In this document: piece by piece, positions 16,727 to 24,101 of the stretch
Layout: every line of letters begins with the position of its first letter
Position numbering within the stretch: position 1 is the first letter of the stretch
Source: Bradyrhizobium lablabi
GTDB taxonomy: Bacteria; Pseudomonadota; Alphaproteobacteria; Rhizobiales; Xanthobacteraceae
Length of the DNA: 39,280 nucleotides
Direction of reading: 5' to 3'
Assembly (NCBI RefSeq): GCF_018129385.1
Contig: NZ_JAFCLN010000032.1
Span: 1 to 39,280 of the forward strand
Position numbers and translations under genes: made by a program
Notes under the pieces: model-generated
Database searches by the model: none
The model's input: the letters and a program-made list of their open reading frames with translations, nothing else
What the model was told of the DNA's origin: nothing

Positions 16727-17356
16727 TCATGCCTCGACCAGCCTCGCCCGAACCGCGTATCGGACCAGCCCCGCGGTTGAATTCACGTCCAGCTTGCGCA
16801 TCGCGGCCGCCCGATGTGCCTCGGTCGTCTTGACGCTGAGATTCAGGATGGCGCTGATAGCCTTGTTGCTGTAACCCTCCGCAACCAGCTTGACGACAAG
16901 CTGCTCTCGCGGCGTGAGTCCCTGATGCCTGCCCGTATCGGCACGCGATCCGCCATCCAATTCATTAATGCAGCTTCTGGTGCAGAACGGCTTGTGGACC
17001 AGAAGCGAGTCGACGGCCGCCAATAGCAGCTTGTTCGCATCCGACTTCACCAGGAACGCGCGGGCGCCGGCCTGGAACGCCTGTTGCGCGAGCAGACCGG
17101 AATTGTGCACCGTGAAGATCAGCACCTCCGTCTGCAACGGATGATCCCTGATCCGCCGCGCAACCTCCACGCCCGTCATTCGCGGCATTGAGAAATCGAG
17201 GATGGCAACATGGGGCCGGCTCTCAATCGCCGCGGCAACTGCCTTGCTGCCGTCGTTTGCCTCGGCGACGACTTCCCAATCCACTCGTTGCTGTAGCACT
17301 GCTCGTAGCCCCGACCGCACCGCTTCGTGATCGTCAGCGATAAGAATCCGCTTCAT
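16727..17356 (-). CDS. NarL/FixJ-type response regulator, copy 1
   Basis: 209 residues from the ATG at 17354-17356, with GGAG upstream. Receiver: ADDH (7-10), Asp54 in AILDFSMP, TVHNS and KSD. DNA-binding part: LTPREQLVVKLVAEGYSNKAISAILNLSVKTTEAH and the tail AMRKLDVNSTAGLVRYAVRARLVEA. It closely resembles its downstream neighbour along its whole length, including the C-terminal tail, so the two come from a tandem duplication. It lies 92 bases after the kinase gene and is probably its direct partner. Confidence 0.93.
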   Translation of the reverse strand: MKRILIADDHEAVRSGLRAVLQQRVDWEVVAEANDGSKAVAAAIESRPHVAILDFSMPRMTGVEVARRIRDHPLQTEVLIFTVHNSGLLAQQAFQAGARAFLVKSDANKLLLAAVDSLLVHKPFCTRSCINELDGGSRADTGRHQGLTPREQLVVKLVAEGYSNKAISAILNLSVKTTEAHRAAAMRKLDVNSTAGLVRYAVRARLVEA

Positions 17357-17448
17357 GGCAGAACACTCCAGGTCGTTTTGCACGATGCAAGCGGAAAGGC
17401 ATCAGAAATGGCGGCTTCCGCCTGTCACCGGCGATTCGCGTTTTGGCT

Positions 17449-18651
17449 CTATTGAGTGCCTGTGTGAGTTGTGATGACTGAGGTGGCCTTTCGTCGGTTA
17501 CGTTTGTTGGCAGCAAAATCATGCGGAAACACCGCGCACAACACGGTGCCTGAGGGCCGCATCGCGGGACCGGAGCGGATCTCGATTGTGCCTCCGATCT
17601 GTTCCAGCCTCGCTCGCATTGCGGGAATTCCAACACCAAGCGATGTTGCCCTGGTGCCGGATCGCGATCTGGCAGCCTGCATGCCGCGACCGTCGTCGCT
17701 GATCGTCAGCCGGACGCGGCCGTCAGCTACCTCAAGGACGATCTCCACCTTGGTCGCCTTGGCATGACGGAAAACATTCGTCAGGGCTTCCTGGACGACC
17801 CGCAGCAGCGAGCGCTGTTTCTCGTAAGGCAATCGATCCACGTCGGACGCGATCCTGCTGCTGACTTGCAGCGACGTGCGTGATGCGAACCCCTCGGCAT
17901 AGTGCTCGATCGTGGCTTTCAGTCCGTCGATGGTCAGATGCTGGGGGTACAGCAGATAGGCAAAGGCCCGGATCTCCCTGAGCGCTTCGTCGATCGACGC
18001 ATCGATTTCGTCGCAAAGCCGCTCGGCGCTGACGGGGTCGCCCAGGCTGGCCCGGATCCGCATAAGGCCAAGGCTGGCTGCGATCAAATGCTGACAGGTC
18101 GAATCGTGGAGATCCGATGCGATTTTTTGCTGGATGTCCTCCTGAATGGAAACCAGTCTGACATTCATCCGCGCGTCGATGGTTCCTTCAGCGGCGCCCT
18201 TAAGGGAGCCTTCGCTCAGGATACGATGACTGCCAATCAGGCGAACCATGCTGCCGGTCGCGGCATCGCAGATCGGAGCGACGGTGGTCTCGATCGTTCG
18301 CCGAGGACCACCAAGCGCGAGGCGATGGCGAATTCTGACCTCTGCTCCATCGGCAAGACAGGCGTGCAGAGCCTCGTAAACGGCCCTGGCATCTTCCCTG
18401 CTCAAACAGGCAGAGACGTCCATCTCCCGGATTTCCTCCGATGAGATGCCAAGAAGAGCTTCAAACGCCGGATTTATCCCCTCGTACGCAAATCGCCCAC
18501 GGTGCAAAGGGCGGACTGCAAATAGAAGATCGGCTGCGAACATCCAGTACAGCCGATCACTCGTTTCTTCCGAACCAATTCGCAGCCATTCGCTGACGCT
18601 GGCCCGATTCGACTCGCAGGCTGGAGAGCTACGCAACTTCACGATACGCAC
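17449..18651 (-). CDS. Sensor histidine kinase (PAS + HisKA_3/HATPase, NarX/LiaS type)
   Basis: 400 residues, no transmembrane segment seen, so probably cytoplasmic. A PAS-like sensor region lies at about 35-155 (FAYEGINPAFEALLGISSEEI, then TIETTVAPICDAATG). The HisKA_3 dimerisation domain has His182 in DLHDSTCQHLIAASLG. The ATPase has VVQEALTNVFRHAKAT as N-box and ISDDGRGM as G-box. This kinase class pairs with NarL-type regulators, and two follow on the same strand. A possible basic tail (ANKRNRRKAT) ends the protein. The signal sensed cannot be deduced; no Cys or haem-binding motif stands out in the PAS region. Confidence 0.92.
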   Translation of the reverse strand: MRIVKLRSSPACESNRASVSEWLRIGSEETSDRLYWMFAADLLFAVRPLHRGRFAYEGINPAFEALLGISSEEIREMDVSACLSREDARAVYEALHACLADGAEVRIRHRLALGGPRRTIETTVAPICDAATGSMVRLIGSHRILSEGSLKGAAEGTIDARMNVRLVSIQEDIQQKIASDLHDSTCQHLIAASLGLMRIRASLGDPVSAERLCDEIDASIDEALREIRAFAYLLYPQHLTIDGLKATIEHYAEGFASRTSLQVSSRIASDVDRLPYEKQRSLLRVVQEALTNVFRHAKATKVEIVLEVADGRVRLTISDDGRGMQAARSRSGTRATSLGVGIPAMRARLEQIGGTIEIRSGPAMRPSGTVLCAVFPHDFAANKRNRRKATSVITTHTGTQ

Positions 18652-18964
18652 TCACTCTTCTCAAGCGACGCTCGATATCGACGATATCGTGAGCCGCTTT
18701 TTCCCGCCCCGCCCTCGTGGCATGAATCCCAAAACCGGATCAGAGGCCGCATCCTTCGGTGGATTGATTATACACGGCCAGGACGGCCACACCACCAGGT
18801 AGTATTCCCGCAAGAGCTAAATTTCGAATCTGTGAGACGAAATCCGGACATGCACGAATGCGCGGGCCGGGCCGGGAAGCATCGCTCCGGGAGCGAAGCT
18901 CAAATGTGACGCAACAGATACTAAAAGTGCTTCAAACGGGATTTTCACGAACCGTGTGTTTTTT

Positions 18965-18982
18965 CGAGAGAATTCTCTCTCG
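18965..18982. promoter_or_regulatory. Short hairpin/palindrome
   Basis: CGAGAGA-ATTC-TCTCTCG is a perfect 7-bp inverted repeat preceded by TTTTTT on the plus strand. The T-run is on the wrong side for a plus-strand terminator, so a protein-binding site is as likely. Confidence 0.25.
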
Positions 18983-19290
18983 CTGACACGTGGTATCCCA
19001 GCTCTCCCTTAGACGCTGGCCTTTGCCGAATCCGGATGGAACTCGTAAATGGCAATGGCGAGGATCGGCTCTTCGTGGCTCGCGAACCTATGGAGCGAGC
19101 TCAGCGTGACGCTGCCGTAGACTGGGGAGAGAGATGTCCCGGCTTGGATAATCGGGAACATTCAGCCCTGCTCACTGAGGGTTTTCCGGGATGCCGCGTC
19201 AACGGATTGCGTACTAATCTGCTGCATTGCGTCAACCAGCGGCTTTTCAGTCCTGGCCGCCGATGCACTCGCAAGCGTGGCGGAGCGACC

Positions 19291-19309
19291 GGCGGCCTGA
19301 ACGGCCGCC
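19291..19309 (-). terminator. GC-rich hairpin after the Bax-inhibitor-1 gene
   Basis: GGCGGCC-5 bases-GGCCGCC is a perfect 7-bp stem nine bases after the stop codon of the minus-strand gene at 19318. No T-run follows, so it may slow polymerase or protect the mRNA 3' end rather than act as a classic terminator. Confidence 0.4.
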
Positions 19310-19317
19310 ATTCCCTC

Positions 19318-20028
19318 TCAGCGTCGGCTGCCGACGAGGCGAAGCATCATCATGAACAGGTTGATGAAGTTGAGGTAGAGCGAAAGTGCGGCAATCACGG
19401 ACTTGCGGCCGGCCGAAGTTTCGTCATCCTTGCTGTCGTACATCGCCTTGATCCGCTGCGTGTCGTAGGCCGTGAGCCCGGCAAAGACGCCGACGCCCAC
19501 GATCGAGATCAGCCAGTCAAGCCCGGTCGAGCGCAGGAACAGGTTGACCAGGCTTGCGATGATGATGCCGATCAGACCCATGAACAGGAAAGTGCCTAGC
19601 CCGGACAGGTCGCGCCGGGTGGTGTATCCAAAGATGCTGAGCGCGCCGAACGTTGCGGCTGAGATGAAGAACACGCGAGTGATCGAGGAGCTGGTGTAGA
19701 TGTGGAACAGGATCGAGAGCGAGACGCCGACCAGGCCGGCATAGACGAAGAACAGAAGCCGCGCCGTCGCCGCCGACAGCGTGTTGATCCGCGCTCCGAT
19801 GAAGAATACCAGCGCAAGCGGCGCCAGAATGAAGACCCACATCAGCGGATTCTGAAGCAATTCGGGACCGGTAAGCTGATAGGTGAGCCACGCGACGACA
19901 GCGGTCAGGCCGACGCCTGCCGCCATGTAGTTGTAGATGCGCATCATGTAGGCGCGCAGTCCGGCGTCCACCGCGATCGCGCTACCGGAGGGGCCTGGGG
20001 CTGTCAGGTTCTGATCATAGTTTGACAT
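19318..20028 (-). CDS. Bax inhibitor-1/YccA family membrane protein
   Basis: 236 residues with seven hydrophobic segments, the BI-1 (TMBIM) fold. A hydrophilic N-terminus ends in AGLRAYMMRIYNYMAAGVGLTA. The family signature region is TAYDTQRIKAMYD near the C-terminus, followed by AALSLYLNFINLFMMMLRLVG. Bacterial members act as pH-sensitive calcium leak channels or interact with membrane protease FtsH; which applies here is unknown. The start is the ATG at 20026-20028 with GAGGCG upstream; a start ten codons earlier is less likely. Confidence 0.93.
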   Translation of the reverse strand: MSNYDQNLTAPGPSGSAIAVDAGLRAYMMRIYNYMAAGVGLTAVVAWLTYQLTGPELLQNPLMWVFILAPLALVFFIGARINTLSAATARLLFFVYAGLVGVSLSILFHIYTSSSITRVFFISAATFGALSIFGYTTRRDLSGLGTFLFMGLIGIIIASLVNLFLRSTGLDWLISIVGVGVFAGLTAYDTQRIKAMYDSKDDETSAGRKSVIAALSLYLNFINLFMMMLRLVGSRR

Positions 20029-20353
20029 TGCTTGCGCCTCCTCGCGCGCCCGTAGCATGATGCCAAGCTATTCCCCAGCCTTCACGCGGGATATCGGACA
20101 ATCACCCGAGTTCCGGAGGTAAATCACCCTATTCCGCCGCGATCAAAGCGTGGCGTGCCCGTCGCGGCAACCTGAACGCGGCCCCTGGGGGATGCTGGCC
20201 AGCCAATTTCCTGCCATCGCTCTCTACAGAGAATCCCTGATGTGCGGACGGGAAAGGTGCCTCTAAGGTCCTTGCAGAGAGTTGGCCGGCATCCCGCGAC
20301 TCGAGCTGCCTGTCGTGCCCGCCTCATCTCCGATTGGAAGGCCATCTTCCGTC
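20029..20353. other. Intergenic region upstream of the Bax-inhibitor gene
   Basis: About 325 bases with no recognisable gene on either strand. It must contain the promoter of the minus-strand Bax-inhibitor gene, but I see no clear promoter boxes. Confidence 0.4.
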
Positions 20354-20473
20354 ATGGCTCCTTCGTCAAACGCGGCCGATCAGAAGCTCTCCCGCACCGC
20401 GTTCATCGCGCTCGTGATCGGGTCGGTGACCAGTTCCGATGACGCCGTACTAATCGCATGGAGGCGAATATGA
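20354..20473 (+). pseudogene. N-terminal fragment resembling an APC-family amino-acid permease
   Basis: The frame from the ATG at 20354 reads MAPSSNAADQKLSRTAFIA followed by LVIGSVTSS, then loses similarity and stops at 20471-20473. The pattern KLS-x-x-A-x-x-ALVIGS is the usual N-terminus of basic amino-acid/ornithine antiporters, where it continues GAGIFSLP. Here that continuation is missing. This suggests a deletion remnant of a permease gene; the short length leaves room for chance. Confidence 0.4.
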
Positions 20474-20745
20474 ATATCCGAACCATATGCGGCGCTCTGA
20501 TCCTTGGCGGATTGATAGCCGGGGCTGCATCTACGACCCTGTCCCTGGCTCAATCGAAGGACAAGGGCGTGCTCGCGCCAAAGGATGCCGGCGCGCCTAA
20601 AAGCACAACGGAGAGCGCTACGAAGACCGCGACGCCCAATACAAACACAAACCCGACAAAGCACCGCTACTGGCGTCATCGCGGCGGCAAACATCCGCAT
20701 TTTGGCAGCCGTCGTGTTCGGACCAAGCTTCCTGCGCCACAGTAG
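20470..20745 (+). CDS. Small exported basic protein
   Basis: 91 residues. Signal peptide with basic start and hydrophobic core (MNIRTICGALILGGLIAGA) and likely cleavage near LSLAQS. The mature part is Thr/Lys/Asn-rich (SKDKGVLAPKDAGAPKS), then a basic C-terminus with RYWRHRGGKHPHFGSRRVR. No family recognised. I take the second ATG (20470) because GGAGGCG lies right before it; an in-frame ATG at 20458 adds four residues. Thirty bases before the PerM gene on the same strand. Confidence 0.65.
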   Translation: MNIRTICGALILGGLIAGAASTTLSLAQSKDKGVLAPKDAGAPKSTTESATKTATPNTNTNPTKHRYWRHRGGKHPHFGSRRVRTKLPAPQ

Positions 20746-20775
20746 ATCGTTTCACCCCTGCGGTCGGTTCGTCCG

Positions 20776-21885
20776 ATGAGCGATACGAGGACAGGACAGA
20801 AGCGCGAAACCATGCTGCGTGATGATTCCGCCGATCAGCACGCCAGGCGGCGCAGCGCTCTCGCAACGGGGCTGGCTCTGCTCGCCGCATGCGTCGTCCT
20901 TTTCCTGGCGTGGCAGACGGTATCGAGCCTCCTCATTGTCTTTGCAGGTGTGTTGTTCGCGGCATTTCTGGATGCCTCGGCGAGGGCTTTGGCTCCGGTC
21001 ATTCCTCTCAATCGCGCCTGGCGCTTGACGCTGGTGCTTCTGCTGTTCTCGGCCCTGTCGGGATTCGGGCTGCTCTGGGGCATGCGCAAGCTGCCGGAGC
21101 AGACGCGCCTGCTGCTGAGGGTGATGGACGCCCAGATCGACGTCCTTCAGGCGCATCTGATGTCGTACGGCGTCGATCTGCTCGGTCCGGAATGGGGCCG
21201 AGATTTTGCACAGTGGCTGTTTTCCGATCAGGGCCGGTTTCTCAGCCACGCCCAAATCCTGCTCGGCGGCGCGTCGAGCCTTCTGGCCGGCGCCCTTGTG
21301 ATCCTGTTCCTCGGGATCCTGTTTGCCTTCGATCCCACCAGCCATCGCGAGAGCCTGGTGATGCTGGTGAAGCAATCATACCGCGCCCGAACACGCGCGG
21401 TCATGGATGAAATGGGCAATGTGATGCGGCTGTGGCTGGTCGGACAGTGGGTCCGGATCATCCTCATGACGCTGTGCGTGTGGATCGCGCTCTATCTCAT
21501 CGGGCTGCCCGGTCCTTTCGTGCTCGGGTTACAGGCGGGTCTCTCCAACTTGATCCCCTATCTCGGGCCGATCATTGCCGGGATTCCGATCGCACTTGTG
21601 GCGATGCCGCTCGGCCCCTCGCCGCTGATTTGGGCCATCGTCGTCTACACCATCATTCAGTCGATCGAAGGCTATGTGATCGGCCCGCTGATCCAGCGTC
21701 AGGCGGTCGAGACTCCTCCCGCCTGGACGTTGGTCGCGATCGTCCTGCTGGGCGCATTGTTCGGCGTTCTGGGAATCGCGCTCGCCATGCCTCTGGTCGC
21801 GGTCGGCCGCGTCGCAATCATCCGATTCTACGTCGAGGACTACCTCGGCGACGACCTCAAGCCAACAACAGCCGACAAATCGTGA
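20776..21885 (+). CDS. AI-2E/PerM family permease
   Basis: 369 residues. Member of the AI-2 exporter/PerM family, which includes TqsA-like exporters and Na+/H+ antiporters. Hydrophobic pair at about 30-80, a soluble stretch at 105-160, and then the conserved C-terminal membrane half: GLQAGLSNLIPYLGPIIAGIP, QSIEGYVIGPLIQRQAVETPP and LGALFGVLGIALAMPLVAVGR. These are the family's diagnostic motifs. Substrate unknown. An alternative start lies at 20812. The stop overlaps a GTG start of the next gene (GTGA), so it is probably coupled. Confidence 0.9.
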   Translation: MSDTRTGQKRETMLRDDSADQHARRRSALATGLALLAACVVLFLAWQTVSSLLIVFAGVLFAAFLDASARALAPVIPLNRAWRLTLVLLLFSALSGFGLLWGMRKLPEQTRLLLRVMDAQIDVLQAHLMSYGVDLLGPEWGRDFAQWLFSDQGRFLSHAQILLGGASSLLAGALVILFLGILFAFDPTSHRESLVMLVKQSYRARTRAVMDEMGNVMRLWLVGQWVRIILMTLCVWIALYLIGLPGPFVLGLQAGLSNLIPYLGPIIAGIPIALVAMPLGPSPLIWAIVVYTIIQSIEGYVIGPLIQRQAVETPPAWTLVAIVLLGALFGVLGIALAMPLVAVGRVAIIRFYVEDYLGDDLKPTTADKS

Positions 21886-21893
21886 GTGAGCCC

Positions 21894-22493
21894 ATGAGTG
21901 AGATCGATGCGCGCCGCAACGAGGGCATGGAGCCTCCCCGGCCTCAATCCGGAATGGCCCATTTCCTGTGGCAGCAGCTCCCCTATATCGTGGCGCTGGT
22001 GCTTGCCATCGCGGGCGTCGCCTATACCAACGTCTCCCACCAGCCCCTCATCGGCTACTGGGAATTCCTGGCGCTTGCCATCGGGGTCGTTTGCGTCGTC
22101 ACCAAATGGCCGGAGACCGCAGGCAAGGAGGCGCAGCTTCGCTTGATCTGGACGCAGGCGCTGCACTGGGTTGCCGTGCTGGTCACGATGAACGTCATGC
22201 TGGTGTCGGGCGTCCAGCAACTCCTGCCGACGCCCGCAACCAGCCTGGTCCTGCTGACGTTGCTCGCGCTCGGCACGTTCCTCGCGGGCGTCAGCCTTCT
22301 GTCCCTGCAAATCTCCTTCCTCGGCTTTGCGATGGGCGCTGCGGTCCCGGCGATATCCTGGCTACAGCAGTCCGTCATCTTCTTCCTGCTGGGCGCCGTG
22401 TTTCTGATCGGCCTCGGCATCACCTTCTGGCTTCGTCAGGGCCGAAGGCCCGCGGCAACGCCGGCCGACGCGAACAGTCAAGTGGAGGTCTGA
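21894..22493 (+). CDS. Multi-pass membrane protein, function unknown
   Basis: 199 residues with five or six hydrophobic segments: PYIVALVLAIAGVAYTNV, WEFLALAIGVVCVV, WVAVLVTMNVMLVSGV, LVLLTLLALGTFLAGV, FLGFAMGAAVPAI and FFLLGAVFLIGLGITFWL. Short hydrophilic ends (SEIDARRNEGMEPPRPQSG at the start, QVEV at the end). I do not recognise the family. A GTG at 21882 overlapping the perM stop is an equally possible start (203 residues). The next gene starts directly at the stop (TGAATG). It is locked between a PerM permease and a DUF992 protein, suggesting a shared envelope role. Confidence 0.8.
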   Translation: MSEIDARRNEGMEPPRPQSGMAHFLWQQLPYIVALVLAIAGVAYTNVSHQPLIGYWEFLALAIGVVCVVTKWPETAGKEAQLRLIWTQALHWVAVLVTMNVMLVSGVQQLLPTPATSLVLLTLLALGTFLAGVSLLSLQISFLGFAMGAAVPAISWLQQSVIFFLLGAVFLIGLGITFWLRQGRRPAATPADANSQVEV

Positions 22494-22979
22494 ATGCGAA
22501 GGATGCAATTTCTCGGAGCCGTCGGCGCATTGGCCTTGCTGTGTGCCGGCGCCCTGCCCGCCCGCGCCGATACGTTCAGGGTCGGCAGACTGGTGTGCTT
22601 CAGCACGCCGCGCGTGGGAATGGTGCTTGGATCGGCGCAATCGCTGCGCTGCGTGTTCTACGCTCGGCGGCCGCCTCGCCAATACATCTACGAGGGGCGG
22701 ATCAGGCGCGCCGGTCTCGACCTGGGCGTGACCAGCGCAGGTACCCTGTCCTGGGCCGTCTTCGCCAAGAATTCGCGGATCGGCTCCGGCACCTTGCGAG
22801 GCAGCTATGTGGGAGCGAGCGGCAATGTCGCATTCGGCCCCGGCCTCGGAGCCAACGTCCTGATCGGTGGCTCGCGCCGGAGTGTCATGTTGCAGCCGCT
22901 GTCGGTCGAGCGGTCGATCGGACTCAACCTCGCCGTCGGCGTAACCCATTTGACGCTGGGTCCGAGAGGACGGCGATAA
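22494..22979 (+). CDS. DUF992 domain exported protein
   Basis: 161 residues. Signal peptide (FLGAVGALALLCAGALPARAD), then one DUF992 domain: VGRLVCFSTPRVGMVLGS, LRCVFYARR, YEGRIRRAGLDLGVTSAG, LSWAVFAK, GSYVGASGNVAFGPGLGAN, LIGGSRRSVMLQPLSV and GLNLAVGVTHLTLG. Two Cys residues (34 and 53) may form a disulfide. DUF992 proteins are small periplasmic proteins common in Rhizobiales with no known function. It starts directly at the stop codon of the preceding gene. Confidence 0.88.
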   Translation: MRRMQFLGAVGALALLCAGALPARADTFRVGRLVCFSTPRVGMVLGSAQSLRCVFYARRPPRQYIYEGRIRRAGLDLGVTSAGTLSWAVFAKNSRIGSGTLRGSYVGASGNVAFGPGLGANVLIGGSRRSVMLQPLSVERSIGLNLAVGVTHLTLGPRGRR

Positions 22980-23097
22980 ATCCGTATCGGCGATCTCTTG
23001 CGAGATCGATGCGGTTCCAGCCGGATCACTGGGAACATTCCCGCCTCATCGCTCAGGGTTTCGTCGGATGTCGACGTTGCAGATGGGACGATAGCAT

Positions 23098-23208
23098 GCC
23101 GAGTGGCCGATCGTCTGGCTCCTTGGATTCCTGCTTGGCGTCGACCTGATCTCGCACGGCCTGGCGTGGCTGCTCTATGCGCCTCAATCGGTGCGGAGGA
23201 CTGCGTAA
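23098..23208 (+). pseudogene. C-terminal fragment resembling HdeD family (DUF308)
   Basis: A 36-codon frame bounded by an in-frame TAG upstream reads AEWPIVWLLGFLLGVDLIS then HGLAWLLYA and stops at 23206-23208. WP, LG-x-x-LG-x-DLI and G-x-AW are the end of HdeD-type membrane proteins as I know them. No start codon or N-terminal part is present, so this would be a relic. Short, so only moderately supported. Confidence 0.4.
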
Positions 23209-23225
23209 CAAGAGAGGAGAAGACG

Positions 23226-23711
23226 ATGGACACTCCCACCCGCCGGGCTTTCCTGGCCAATGCCGTTGCCGCCGCAGCGATCGGCGCCGTCGGGGTTCGT
23301 TTGATCGAGACCGCGGAGGCTATGCCGATCCCACCCGGTCTGGGCCTGGCCGGCAAGCCGTCCGATCTCGTGGCTCAAGCGCAATGGTGGGGATCTCCCG
23401 GCTGGGGGCCTGGTCCCGGTTGGGGAGGCCCGGGCTGGGGCCAGCCCGCACCGCGCACGCGCCGCTGGGTCTGCTGGTGGGATCGCGGTCGTCGCCGATG
23501 CGGATGGCAGTGGGGAGCAGCGCCCGCTCCCGGTTGGGGGCCCTCGCCCGGTTGGGGTTCGCCCGGTTGGGGTGCCTCTCCTGGTTGGGGGGTCACGCCC
23601 GGTTGGGGCCCTGCCCCTGCCCCGGGCTGGGGTCGCCCACGGCCGCGCAGGCGCCGCTGGGCTTGCTGGTGGCACCGCGGTCGTCGTCGTTGCGGATGGC
23701 GGTGGTACTAG
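23226..23711 (+). CDS. Exported PGWG-repeat protein with twin Arg/Trp/Cys modules
   Basis: 161 residues from the ATG at 23226, preceded by GAGAGGAGAAG. The N-terminus looks like a twin-arginine signal (TRRAFLANAVAAAAIGAVG). The rest is two copies of one module: a tract of PGWG units (three in the first, six in the second) followed by a basic aromatic box, RRWVCWWDRGRRRCGWQW at about 78-95 and RRWACWWHRGRRRCGWRWY at the very C-terminus. Each box has two Cys. No known family; similar Trp/Cys/Arg boxes occur in small rhizobial exported proteins as far as I recall. The DNA under the tract repeats a CCCGGTTGGGG-like unit, so copy number may vary between strains. Confidence 0.75.
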   Translation: MDTPTRRAFLANAVAAAAIGAVGVRLIETAEAMPIPPGLGLAGKPSDLVAQAQWWGSPGWGPGPGWGGPGWGQPAPRTRRWVCWWDRGRRRCGWQWGAAPAPGWGPSPGWGSPGWGASPGWGVTPGWGPAPAPGWGRPRPRRRRWACWWHRGRRRCGWRWY

Positions 23712-23755
23712 GAACGCTTCCGGCAATCCACACGTTCATCAGCGGCAGGTTTGTC

Positions 23756-24040
23756 ATGAACACCGCGCAAGCCTTTACCCGGGTGATGGAGGGAACCGTG
23801 CGCAGCAAGAGCCGACAGCTTCTTGCTGCCGTTCTGGCAGCTCTTCTTGTTGGGGCAGCCTGGTACTGCGTGTCGGCATGGCGGGCGGCGCCAGCAATGT
23901 CACTCCAGGACAACATCATCATGGCAGTTGCCGCCATCCTGGCTCTCGTGGCCGGGTGCGGCCTGATCACGCTCATGCTCTACAGCTATCGCAAGGGTGA
24001 CGACGAGTCTGCGCGCAGCAATCGGCTTCCGCCGGAGTAA
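23756..24040 (+). CDS. Small membrane protein, two transmembrane segments
   Basis: 94 residues. Cytoplasmic basic start (MNTAQAFTRVMEGTVRSKSRQ), hydrophobic segments at about 22-40 (LLAAVLAALLVGAAWYCVSAW) and 53-76 (IIMAVAAILALVAGCGLITLML), and a charged end (YSYRKGDDESARSNRLPPE). No family recognised. The ATG at 23756 follows GGCAGG. It lies 61 bases before the RND adaptor gene on the same strand, so it may head that operon. Confidence 0.65.
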   Translation: MNTAQAFTRVMEGTVRSKSRQLLAAVLAALLVGAAWYCVSAWRAAPAMSLQDNIIMAVAAILALVAGCGLITLMLYSYRKGDDESARSNRLPPE

Positions 24041-24101
24041 GCGATATCTTCGGGGAGTAGTGACCTGAATTCTTTTTCGGGCTTGGGGCAAGGAGTGCAA
24101 G

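Larger units (their letters stand above)
18652..19317. other. 666-base intergenic region, no convincing gene
   Basis: No reading frame in this stretch resembles a known protein on either strand. It contains the divergent upstream side of the kinase operon, a palindrome at 18965-18982, one copy of a GGGAACATTC-containing motif at 19154-19193, and a GC-rich hairpin at 19291-19309 after the Bax-inhibitor gene. It may be decayed coding DNA. Confidence 0.5.

Noticed and set aside
19162..19311. 49-codon minus-strand frame directly after the Bax-inhibitor gene
   Set aside because: The possible ribosome site is too close to the ATG, third-position GC is only moderate, and the frame overlaps the GC-rich hairpin; no family likeness.
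23390..23640. Tandem CCCGGTTGGGG-like units as a possible CRISPR array or satellite
   Set aside because: Units are short, irregular and in frame with PGWG peptide repeats; no spacers of constant length.
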